From: Hyphomicrobium_A sp035517115
GTDB taxonomy: Bacteria > Pseudomonadota > Alphaproteobacteria > Rhizobiales > Hyphomicrobiaceae
NCBI GenBank assembly: GCA_035517115.1
Contig: DATIZL010000126.1
Span: 1-13,790 of the forward strand
Reading direction: 5' to 3'
DNA: 13,790 nt
Every line of letters starts with the position of its first letter. The first letter of the stretch is position 1. Positions 8,356-13,790 of the stretch are shown here, piece after piece. Below the pieces are notes generated by a model. The model was not told the DNA's origin. It made no database searches and saw only the letters and a list, made by a program, of their open reading frames with translations. A program made the translations under genes and the position numbers.

Positions 8356-8610
8356 ATGGACCCGCTGATCCTGATCGCGCTCTACATCTTCATCTGGTGG
8401 ACGTCGCTGTTCGCCGTGCTGCCCTTCGGCGTGCGCACGCAGCAGGAGGAGGGAAACGTGGTGCCGGGGACGCCGGAGAGCGCGCCGGCGAAGCCGCGGC
8501 TTCTGCGCGTCGTCCTGATCAACACGGTCATCTCCACGATCATCTTCGTGATCGTCTATCTGATCATCAAATACCGGCTGATCACGGCGGACACGTTTCC
8601 GTTTCCGTGA
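8356..8610 (+). CDS. DUF1467 family inner-membrane protein
   Basis: This 84-residue protein has two predicted transmembrane helices (about 4-24 and 51-72). They are joined by a conserved loop containing VLPFGVRTQ (21-29) and VVPGTPESAPAKPRL (35-49), the hallmark of the alphaproteobacterial DUF1467 family. Function is unknown. The gene starts 17 nt after mce with only a weak ribosome-binding sequence, so it is probably co-transcribed with mce. In related genomes it sits just before proS, as here. A strong hairpin begins 18 nt after the stop. Confidence 0.85.
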   Translation: MDPLILIALYIFIWWTSLFAVLPFGVRTQQEEGNVVPGTPESAPAKPRLLRVVLINTVISTIIFVIVYLIIKYRLITADTFPFP

Positions 8611-8628
8611 GCGAGGCGCGTCGGAAAA

Positions 8629-8664
8629 CGCAAAGAGCAAGGTCCAGAGAACCTTGCTCTTGCG
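8629..8664. terminator. strong hairpin after the DUF1467 gene
   Basis: The left arm 8629-8643 pairs with the right arm 8651-8664 in a 14-bp stem with one bulged A and a 7-nt loop. On the + strand it lies just past the last gene of the upstream block, as a terminator should, but the following bases (CACGATCTG) are not U-rich. Read on the minus strand, the stem is followed at once by TTTTCC, a better intrinsic terminator. It may end transcription in both directions or only protect the 3' end of the upstream mRNA. Confidence 0.6.
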
Positions 8665-9142
8665 CACGATCTGCGTTGTCGTGGAGCTCTGCCGCGATTT
8701 TGGGCGCCGCACGCTCTACACTTGGCACCTCTCGCCACCCGATCGGGTAGTAGGGCGCCTTGTATTTCTCCCTAGACTCGGGCTGCCTGCCGCTTGTTTT
8801 GCGCGGCTTTGACCCACCCTCGAGGCGGATACGTTTAGCCGACGCGCGGCCTTCTGTCACGGGGGCTTCTGCGCTCGCATTGAAAAATTTTCGCGCGCGC
8901 TCAGGTGCCCAATTTCTCATCCGTGATACCGACCGGTCGCACCCCATTTGCGTCGACTGAAGAGCACAGCTCTGGCGGAGCCGCAGCAGACGCAGAATGC
9001 CGTGGACAAGGGGCGCGGTGTTTATTCTCTCCAGGATTGCCACCCGGCCTATTCCGGGCTACGAGCCCCGAAAACAGGCCCTTTTGACGCCGGGAAGGTA
9101 AAGGCGGCGGGGGCGCGTTCCCAGGCAATGGATCGGCCCCAA
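8665..9142. other. gene-poor region before proS, unassigned
   Basis: No recognisable gene in about 480 bases. Parts are more AT-rich than the flanking genes, for example TTGAAAAATTTTC at 8880-8892. It contains a 12-bp palindrome ACCCGATCGGGT (8737-8748) and two small adjoining stems, CCCGG/CCGGG (9043-9047/9054-9058) and GGGCT/AGCCC (9056-9060/9064-9068). A minus-strand reading frame covers 8582-9043 (153 codons from GTG) but resembles nothing I know. Its stop lies inside the DUF1467 gene, past the hairpin. I found no tRNA, tmRNA, RNase P or 6S RNA signature and no convincing promoter. It may hold the proS promoter, a decayed gene or an unrecognised RNA. Confidence 0.4.
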
Positions 9143-9238
9143 ATGCTCCTTTCCCGCAATTTCCTGCCCGTGCTGCGCGAGACCCTGAAGCAAGCCAGAT
9201 CGGCTTCCGGGAGGATGGGATTGGGGGCCAGCCGATGA
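9143..9238 (+). pseudogene. remnant of native ProRS N-terminus (truncated proS)
   Basis: The frame encodes 31 residues beginning MLLSRNFLPVLRETLKQA and ends in TGA at 9236-9238. Alphaproteobacterial short-form ProRS enzymes begin M-x-LSRxFLPxLKExPKEAxIVSHRLMLRAGMIRQ. The match is direct over the first ~18 residues. It weakens afterwards in a way that fits a one-base frameshift near 9190-9195 plus divergence. This is the expected position of the native proS in this gene order, and the intact ProRS that follows belongs to a different type with no such N-terminus. I infer a displaced gene of which only the first ~30 codons remain. The comparison is with the family pattern from memory, not a database search. 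The frame overlaps the proS start by ATGA, so the remnant may still be translated as a leader peptide. Confidence 0.6.
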
Positions 9239-10767
9239 GCAAGCGCGCGCTAGCGGTCACTCGCGAGCAGAGCTTTCCCGAGTGGTACCAAGCCGCCGTG
9301 CGCGACGGCGACATGGCCGAGACGAGCCCGGTGCGCGGCTGCATGATCATCAAGCCGTGGGGCTGGGGCGTGTGGGAGCGCATCCAGGCCGAGCTCGATG
9401 CCCGCATCAAGGAAACGGGGCACGAGAACTGCTACTTCCCGCTCTTCATCCCGATGAGCTTCATCGCCAAGGAGGCCGAGCACGTCGAGGGCTTCGCCAA
9501 GGAGATGGCGGTCGTCACCCATCACCGCCTGAAGAACGTTGGCGGGGAGTTGGTGGTCGATCCCGCAGCCAAGCTCGAGGAGCCGCTGATCGTGCGGCCG
9601 ACGTCGGAGACGATCATCGGCGACGCGTTCCAGCGCTGGGTGAAGAGCTATCGCGACCTGCCGCTGCTCATCAACCAGTGGGCCAACGTCGTTCGCTGGG
9701 AGATGCGCACCCGCCTCTTCCTGCGCACCGCGGAATTTCTTTGGCAGGAGGGGCACACCGCGCACGCCGATCGTGACGATGCCATGGCCGAGACGCTGAA
9801 GATGCTCGAGGCCTATCGCGAGTTCGCAGAAGGCGTGCTGGCGATGCCCGTCATCGCCGGCGAGAAGCCCGCGAATGAGCGCTTCCCCGGCGCCGACAAT
9901 ACCTACTCGATCGAGGCGATGATGCAGGACGGCAAGGCGCTGCAAGCCGGCACCTCGCATTATCTCGGCACGCATTTCGCGGAAGCCCAGAACATCCAGT
10001 TCCAGAACCGCGAGGGCCAGCTCGAATACTGCCATACGACGAGCTGGGGCGTGTCGACCCGCCTCATCGGCGGCGTGATCATGACGCACGGCGACGACGA
10101 TGGCCTGAGGCTGCCGCCGAAAATCGCGCCACGCCAGATCGTCATCGTGCCCATGCTGCGCGACAAGCCCGAGGACAAGGAGCTCATCGACTACTGCGCT
10201 TCGCTCGAGAAGGAGTTGAAGGCCGCCGGCATCCGCGTGCTCGTCGACCTGAAGCCGGTGAAGTCGGCCGAGAAGCGCTGGAACTGGGTGCGCCGCGGCG
10301 CGCCGGTGATCGTCGAGATCGGCGGGCGCGATGCGGCGAGCGGAAACGTCACGTACATGCGCCGCGATGCGCTGCGCGACGGGGACAAGGTCGTCTCGCA
10401 TACCCGCCCGCGCGCGGAGTTCGTGGTCGGGGCGCGGGCGCTTCTCGATGCCATTCAGGCGGCGCTCTTTGCCGAAGCCAAGGCGCGTCTCGATGGCAAT
10501 ATCGTCTCCGGCATAAAGACATTCGAGGAGCTCGCGGACTACTTCGGTGCGGCCGCGGAGGACGACGAAGGCGGCGCCTTCAAGGGCTGGGCGAACGTCG
10601 CCTGGTCGAGGCCCGAGGGAGCCAAGCTGGAGGCGATTGCGGAACGGTTAAAAGCGCTTAAGCTCACCATCCGCAACACGCCCCTCAAGCAACAGCCGAT
10701 AAAGGGCGCGTGTCTGTTCACGGGGGATCCTGCACGGGAGTATGTGCTGATCGGGCGCGCCTACTAG
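9235..10767 (+). CDS. proS: proline--tRNA ligase, archaeal/eukaryote type
   Basis: This 510-residue class II aminoacyl-tRNA synthetase charges tRNA-Pro with proline. The catalytic core (about 10-295) shows CYFPLFIPMSF near motif 1, the proline-binding TSE at 123-125, and motif 2 from R154 (RWEMR, then RTAEFLWQEGHTAH 164-177). Motif 3 contains WGVSTRLIGG with R276, followed by THGDDDG. An anticodon-binding domain (about 298-405) follows, then the extra C-terminal domain unique to the archaeal/eukaryote type, ending in the family's terminal tyrosine (IGRAY). That domain retains just one cysteine near its end (C493), so the zinc site seen in some relatives is absent. There is no editing (INS) insertion. 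The short form usual in alphaproteobacteria is only about 440 residues and lacks this domain. The ATG has a weak GGGGG at 9223-9227 and overlaps the upstream remnant's stop. Confidence 0.95.
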   Translation: MSKRALAVTREQSFPEWYQAAVRDGDMAETSPVRGCMIIKPWGWGVWERIQAELDARIKETGHENCYFPLFIPMSFIAKEAEHVEGFAKEMAVVTHHRLKNVGGELVVDPAAKLEEPLIVRPTSETIIGDAFQRWVKSYRDLPLLINQWANVVRWEMRTRLFLRTAEFLWQEGHTAHADRDDAMAETLKMLEAYREFAEGVLAMPVIAGEKPANERFPGADNTYSIEAMMQDGKALQAGTSHYLGTHFAEAQNIQFQNREGQLEYCHTTSWGVSTRLIGGVIMTHGDDDGLRLPPKIAPRQIVIVPMLRDKPEDKELIDYCASLEKELKAAGIRVLVDLKPVKSAEKRWNWVRRGAPVIVEIGGRDAASGNVTYMRRDALRDGDKVVSHTRPRAEFVVGARALLDAIQAALFAEAKARLDGNIVSGIKTFEELADYFGAAAEDDEGGAFKGWANVAWSRPEGAKLEAIAERLKALKLTIRNTPLKQQPIKGACLFTGDPAREYVLIGRAY

Positions 10768-10899
10768 GGTGGGCAATGCGAGGGGGGTTCGCGCGGGCGT
10801 CAAGGACCGGCCTCGAAAGCCCTTCTCGCGCAACGCAATCTGGCCCGATTGCCAAGGTAGCTCTGCGGCCCGGGACCAGGAGGGGCGAGGGAGTTTTGG

Positions 10900-12171
10900 A
10901 TGACGGCGGCCGTTGCTGAGACCAAGCCGTTTGCGCGGTTCGAATGGATGCTGGCGCTGCGCTACCTGCGCTCGCGGCGCAAGGAAGGTTTCATCTCCGT
11001 CATCGCCGGGTTCTCGTTCCTCGGCATCATGCTCGGCGTTGCGACCCTGATCATCGTCATGGCGGTGATGAACGGCTTCCGCAACGAGCTGTTCGCCAAG
11101 ATCCTCGGGCTCAACGGCCACGTCATCGTCAACAAGATCGGCGGCAACTTCGAGGACTACCAGCAGATCGCCGATCGCGTCGCGAGGGTCCCGGGCGTCA
11201 AGACCGTGATGCCGCTGATCGAAGGCCAGGTCATGGTCACCTCCGCCGTGCAGGCGACCGGCGGGCTCGTGCGCGGCGTGAGCGAGAGCGGGCTGCGCGG
11301 GCTGCCGCTCATCGCCAACAACATCCGCTTCGGCAGCATCGAAGGCTTCGACAACCAGACCGGGATCGCCATCGGCACGCGGCTCGCCAATCTTCTGCGC
11401 GTCAACGTCGGCGACAGCATCATCCTCGTGTCACCCAAGGGAGCGACCACGCCTTTCGGCAACGCGCCGCGCACCAAGCCCTACGTGGTGAAGGCCCTGT
11501 TCGAGATGGGGATGGCCGAGTACGACCGCACCATGATCTTCCTGCCGCTGGAGGAGGCGCAGCGCTACTTCTCGCGCGGGCCTGAGGTCGATGCCTTGGA
11601 GATCGTCGTCGACAACCCCGGGCAGGTCGACCGCTTCGTCAAGGAGATCCGCGCGGCCGCGGGGCCGACCGTTCACGTCTCCGACTGGCGCCAGCGCAAT
11701 GAGACCTTCTTCACCGTGCTCGAGGTCGAACGCAACGTGATGTTCATCATCCTGTCGCTGATCGTGCTCGTGGCCGCGCTCAACATCATCTCCGGCCTCA
11801 TGATGCTGGTGAAGGACAAGGGGCGCGACGTCGCCATCCTGCGCACGATGGGGGCCACGCGCGGCGCGGTGATGCGCGTCTTTCTCATCACCGGGGCCTC
11901 GATCGGCGTGGTCGGCACGCTCGCGGGCCTGGTGCTCGGTGTCGTTTTCTGCCTCAACATCGAATTCTTGCGCGAGCTGATGGCCTGGGCCACCAACACC
12001 ACGCTGTTCGATCCCAACGTCTACTACCTGACGCGGCTCCCGGCCGATATGGACGTTGGCGAGACGGCTTCCATCGTCGGCATGGCACTGGCGCTCTCCG
12101 TGCTCGCCACCCTCTATCCCTCCTGGCGCGCTTCCACGCTCGATCCCGTCGAAGCGCTGCGGTACGAATGA
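10900..12171 (+). CDS. lolC: lipoprotein-releasing ABC transporter permease (LolC/LolE family)
   Basis: This 423-residue permease forms the membrane part of the Lol transporter, which extracts outer-membrane lipoproteins from the inner membrane and passes them to LolA. It has the family topology: TM1 at about 31-57, preceded by ALRYLRSRRKEGFIS; a periplasmic MacB-like domain (about 58-275); and TM2 (279-304), TM3 (327-352) and TM4 (389-407). The cytoplasmic coupling segment KDKGRDVAILRTMGAT (305-320) contacts the ATPase. The end, YPSWRASTLDPVEALRYE, is typical. A GAGGGAG ribosome-binding site (10887-10893) is 6 nt before the ATG. The 132-nt gap after proS holds no gene, only a small stem GCAATC/GATTGC (10835-10852). 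With one permease gene beside lolD, the transporter may use a homodimer (LolF-like) rather than a LolC-LolE pair; that is inference. Confidence 0.93.
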   Translation: MTAAVAETKPFARFEWMLALRYLRSRRKEGFISVIAGFSFLGIMLGVATLIIVMAVMNGFRNELFAKILGLNGHVIVNKIGGNFEDYQQIADRVARVPGVKTVMPLIEGQVMVTSAVQATGGLVRGVSESGLRGLPLIANNIRFGSIEGFDNQTGIAIGTRLANLLRVNVGDSIILVSPKGATTPFGNAPRTKPYVVKALFEMGMAEYDRTMIFLPLEEAQRYFSRGPEVDALEIVVDNPGQVDRFVKEIRAAAGPTVHVSDWRQRNETFFTVLEVERNVMFIILSLIVLVAALNIISGLMMLVKDKGRDVAILRTMGATRGAVMRVFLITGASIGVVGTLAGLVLGVVFCLNIEFLRELMAWATNTTLFDPNVYYLTRLPADMDVGETASIVGMALALSVLATLYPSWRASTLDPVEALRYE

Positions 12172-12178
12172 GCCTCCC

Positions 12179-12919
12179 ATGAGCGCCCTGGCCCAGGAGT
12201 TGCGATCGGTGCGCGAAGCTGCAAGGCACAGCGTGCTGAGGCTCGATGGGCTGGTGCGTACGTTCCGCCAGGGCCCGCGCCGCATCGAGGTGCTCGCGGG
12301 GGCCTCAGCCGACATCAATGCGGGGGAGGCCGTCGCTCTCGTCGGCCCGTCGGGTGCCGGCAAATCGACGCTCTTGCACATCGCCGGCCTGCTCGAGACG
12401 CCCGACAGCGGCCGCGTCATCGTCAACGGACGCGACTGCTCGGGCATGAACGACAGCGAGCGCACGCGCGTGCGCCGGGTCGAGATGGGGTTCGTCTACC
12501 AGTTCCACCAGCTGCTGCCCGAGTTCTCCGCGCTCGAAAACGTGGTGATGCCGCAGATGATCGCGGGGCGCAGCCGCAAGGCAGCGGCGGTGCGCGCCCG
12601 GGAGCTGCTCACCGCGCTGGGGCTCGCCGCCCGCCTCGATCATCGTCCCGCCGAGCTCTCCGGCGGCGAGCAGCAGCGCACGGCGATCGCGCGCGCGCTC
12701 GCCAACGGGCCCCGTCTCATCCTCGCGGACGAGCCGACCGGCAACCTCGACCCGCACACCGCCGAGCACGTGTTCGACGCGCTCATCCAACTCATCCATT
12801 CCACCGGCGTGGCCGCGCTCATCGCCACCCACAACCTGGAGCTCGCGGGGCGGATGGACCGCATCTTGCGCATGGAGGAGGGCGCCCTTGTCGAGGTTGG
12901 GCGCGGGCCCTTGCGCTGA
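12179..12919 (+). CDS. lolD: lipoprotein-releasing ABC transporter ATPase LolD
   Basis: This 246-residue ABC ATPase powers the Lol permease. All nucleotide-binding motifs are intact: Walker A GPSGAGKST (56-64), Q-loop Q108, signature LSGGEQQR (160-167), Walker B ILADEP (181-186) with E185, D-loop GNLD (188-191) and H-loop H218. The FVYQFHQLLPEFSALENV segment is typical of the LolD/MacB/FtsE group. LolD assignment rests on the adjacent permease. The ATG at 12179 is chosen because the family starts just before the RLDGLVRTF strand; a longer in-frame reading runs back inside lolC. No Shine-Dalgarno is visible, so translation probably depends on ribosomes finishing lolC 7 nt upstream. Confidence 0.93.
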   Translation: MSALAQELRSVREAARHSVLRLDGLVRTFRQGPRRIEVLAGASADINAGEAVALVGPSGAGKSTLLHIAGLLETPDSGRVIVNGRDCSGMNDSERTRVRRVEMGFVYQFHQLLPEFSALENVVMPQMIAGRSRKAAAVRARELLTALGLAARLDHRPAELSGGEQQRTAIARALANGPRLILADEPTGNLDPHTAEHVFDALIQLIHSTGVAALIATHNLELAGRMDRILRMEEGALVEVGRGPLR

Positions 12920-12954
12920 AGCGGCTTCGCCGGGGACAGCCGGCGCTTGCCGCT
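12920..12954 (+). terminator. hairpin between lolD and dnaE
   Basis: AGCGGC (12920-12925) pairs with GCCGCT (12949-12954), and CGCCGG (12928-12933) pairs with CCGGCG (12940-12945), giving a two-part stem with a 6-nt loop right after the lolD stop. It is followed by a G-rich run rather than U residues. It could stabilise the lolCD mRNA end or act as a weak terminator. Confidence 0.45.
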
Positions 12955-12988
12955 TGGGGGCGGCGGCGGCGTGGTCTAAAAACGGCGC

Positions 12989-13790
12989 ATGAACGCTCCG
13001 AGTCGCTCGCCGTCCGCCGCGGACGCCCAGCCGTCCCGCCCCGCGACATTCGTGCATCTGAAGGTCCACTCGGCCTACTCGCTGCTCGAAGGGGCGCTGA
13101 CGATCCCCAAGCTCGCCAAGCTTGCCGCGGCCCATGAGCTGCCGGCGCTGGGTCTGACCGACACCAACAATCTCTTCGGCGCGCTTGAGTTCTCGGACAA
13201 GCTCGCGGAAGCCGGCATCCAGCCGATCATCGGCGTGGCGTTGAACATCGATTTCGACGAGCGCAAGCCGGAGCCGATCGAGCAACCGGGGGCCGCGCCG
13301 CGGCGCGCCGGCGACGGGCCGACCGCACTCCTGGCGGCAAGCGAGGCGGGCTACGCGAACCTGATGAAGCTCATCAGCCGCGCGCACCTGGAGGCCGCCG
13401 ACACCCATGCGGTGCACGCCACGATCGGCGCGCTGGAGGCGCACGCAGAAGGGCTGATCGCGCTGTCCGGCGGCCCCGAGGGGCCCATCGACCGGGCGTT
13501 GCGCGAGGGCCAGCACACACTTGCCGAGGCGCGGCTGAAGCGTCTCGCCGCGGCTTTTGGCGACCGGCTCTACGTCGAGATCCAGCGCCACGGCTTAAAG
13601 AGCGAGCACGAGGTCGAGCCGCAGCTCCTCAAGCTCGCCTATGCGCTGAAGCTGCCGATCGTCGCCACCAACGAGGCCTACTTCGCAACGCCCGACGACT
13701 ACGAGGCCCACGACGCGCTCCTGTGCATCGCCGAGGGCCGCTACGTCGTCGAGGATAACCGCCGGCGCGTGACGCCCGAGCACGACTTCA
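12989..13790 (+). CDS. dnaE: DNA polymerase III subunit alpha, 5' part (cut by window end)
   Basis: The first 267 codons of the replicative polymerase catalytic subunit; the full protein is usually about 1,150 residues, and the polymerase domain lies beyond the window. The visible part is the N-terminal PHP domain: FVHLKVHSAYSLLEGA (21-36), LGLTDTNNLFGALEFS (54-69), IQPIIGVALNI (77-87), LYVEIQRHG (204-212) and LPIVATNEAYFATPDDYEAHDALLCIAEG (222-250). The metal-binding histidines of active PHP domains are partly missing (K25 in place of the first H of HxH, and TDTN in place of TDHG), as in other DnaE enzymes that rely on DnaQ for proofreading. About 20 disordered residues precede the PHP domain. 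An in-frame TAA at 12977 makes the ATG at 12989 the first usable start. No Shine-Dalgarno is visible before it. Confidence 0.95.
   Translation, partial: MNAPSRSPSAADAQPSRPATFVHLKVHSAYSLLEGALTIPKLAKLAAAHELPALGLTDTNNLFGALEFSDKLAEAGIQPIIGVALNIDFDERKPEPIEQPGAAPRRAGDGPTALLAASEAGYANLMKLISRAHLEAADTHAVHATIGALEAHAEGLIALSGGPEGPIDRALREGQHTLAEARLKRLAAAFGDRLYVEIQRHGLKSEHEVEPQLLKLAYALKLPIVATNEAYFATPDDYEAHDALLCIAEGRYVVEDNRRRVTPEHDF

Noticed and set aside
8737..8748. Palindrome ACCCGATCGGGT as a repressor operator
   Set aside because: A single 12-bp palindrome in GC-rich DNA, far from any gene start and without a promoter, is weak evidence.
8948..9142. First 65 codons of the frame that ends in the ProRS remnant
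   Set aside because: Only the part from the ATG at 9143 resembles ProRS; upstream codons show no resemblance and are probably an accidental open frame.
10768..10899. Possible C-terminal remnant of the native ProRS after the new proS
   Set aside because: All three + frames were read; none resembles the C-terminus of short-form ProRS.
12956..12972. GGC triplet run before dnaE as a variable repeat
   Set aside because: About four triplets only, expected by chance at this base composition.
12989..13790. Degenerate PHP metal site in DnaE as a defect
   Set aside because: The same HLxVHS and TDxxN pattern occurs in normal DnaE proteins, such as E. coli, that use a separate proofreading exonuclease.

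Overview
This window is a run of conserved housekeeping genes, all on the + strand, from a high-GC alphaproteobacterium. The proteins and the gene order (nuoK-L-M-N, birA, RNase J, mce, a DUF1467 membrane protein, proS, lolC, lolD, dnaE) fit Hyphomicrobiales (Rhizobiales). Family-level placement cannot be made from the window; a Hyphomicrobiaceae-like lineage is only a guess.

Layout. Positions 8-5388 hold the last four genes of the complex I (NADH:quinone oxidoreductase) operon: nuoK, nuoL, nuoM and nuoN. All carry the lysine and glutamate residues expected of proton-pumping subunits. A 112-nt spacer with a 7-bp tandem repeat and a hairpin over the nuoL ribosome-binding site interrupts otherwise tight packing. 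birA (biotin-protein ligase without a DNA-binding domain) and rnj (RNase J) follow by 4-nt ATGA overlaps. mce (methylmalonyl-CoA epimerase) and a two-helix DUF1467 protein complete this block. A strong hairpin at 8629-8664 lies just after it.

Positions 8611-9234 are the only long stretch without an intact gene. Most of it is unassigned. Its last ~95 bases encode a peptide that closely resembles the N-terminus of the short ProRS normally found in alphaproteobacteria. The intact proS that follows (9235-10767) is instead an archaeal/eukaryote-type ProRS. The simplest reading is that the native proS was displaced in place by a distantly related enzyme, leaving the first ~30 codons as a scar. The scar's reading frame overlaps the new proS start by ATGA. 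This is the most interesting observation in the window.

Positions 10900-12919 encode the inner-membrane lipoprotein-release transporter (permease LolC/E-type, ATPase LolD). After a hairpin comes dnaE, the replicative polymerase alpha subunit, cut by the window end after 267 codons.

I see no CRISPR array, insertion sequence, prophage, tRNA or rRNA gene, and no new multi-gene system. The genes serve respiration, cofactor attachment, RNA turnover, propionate/methylmalonyl metabolism, translation, envelope biogenesis and replication.
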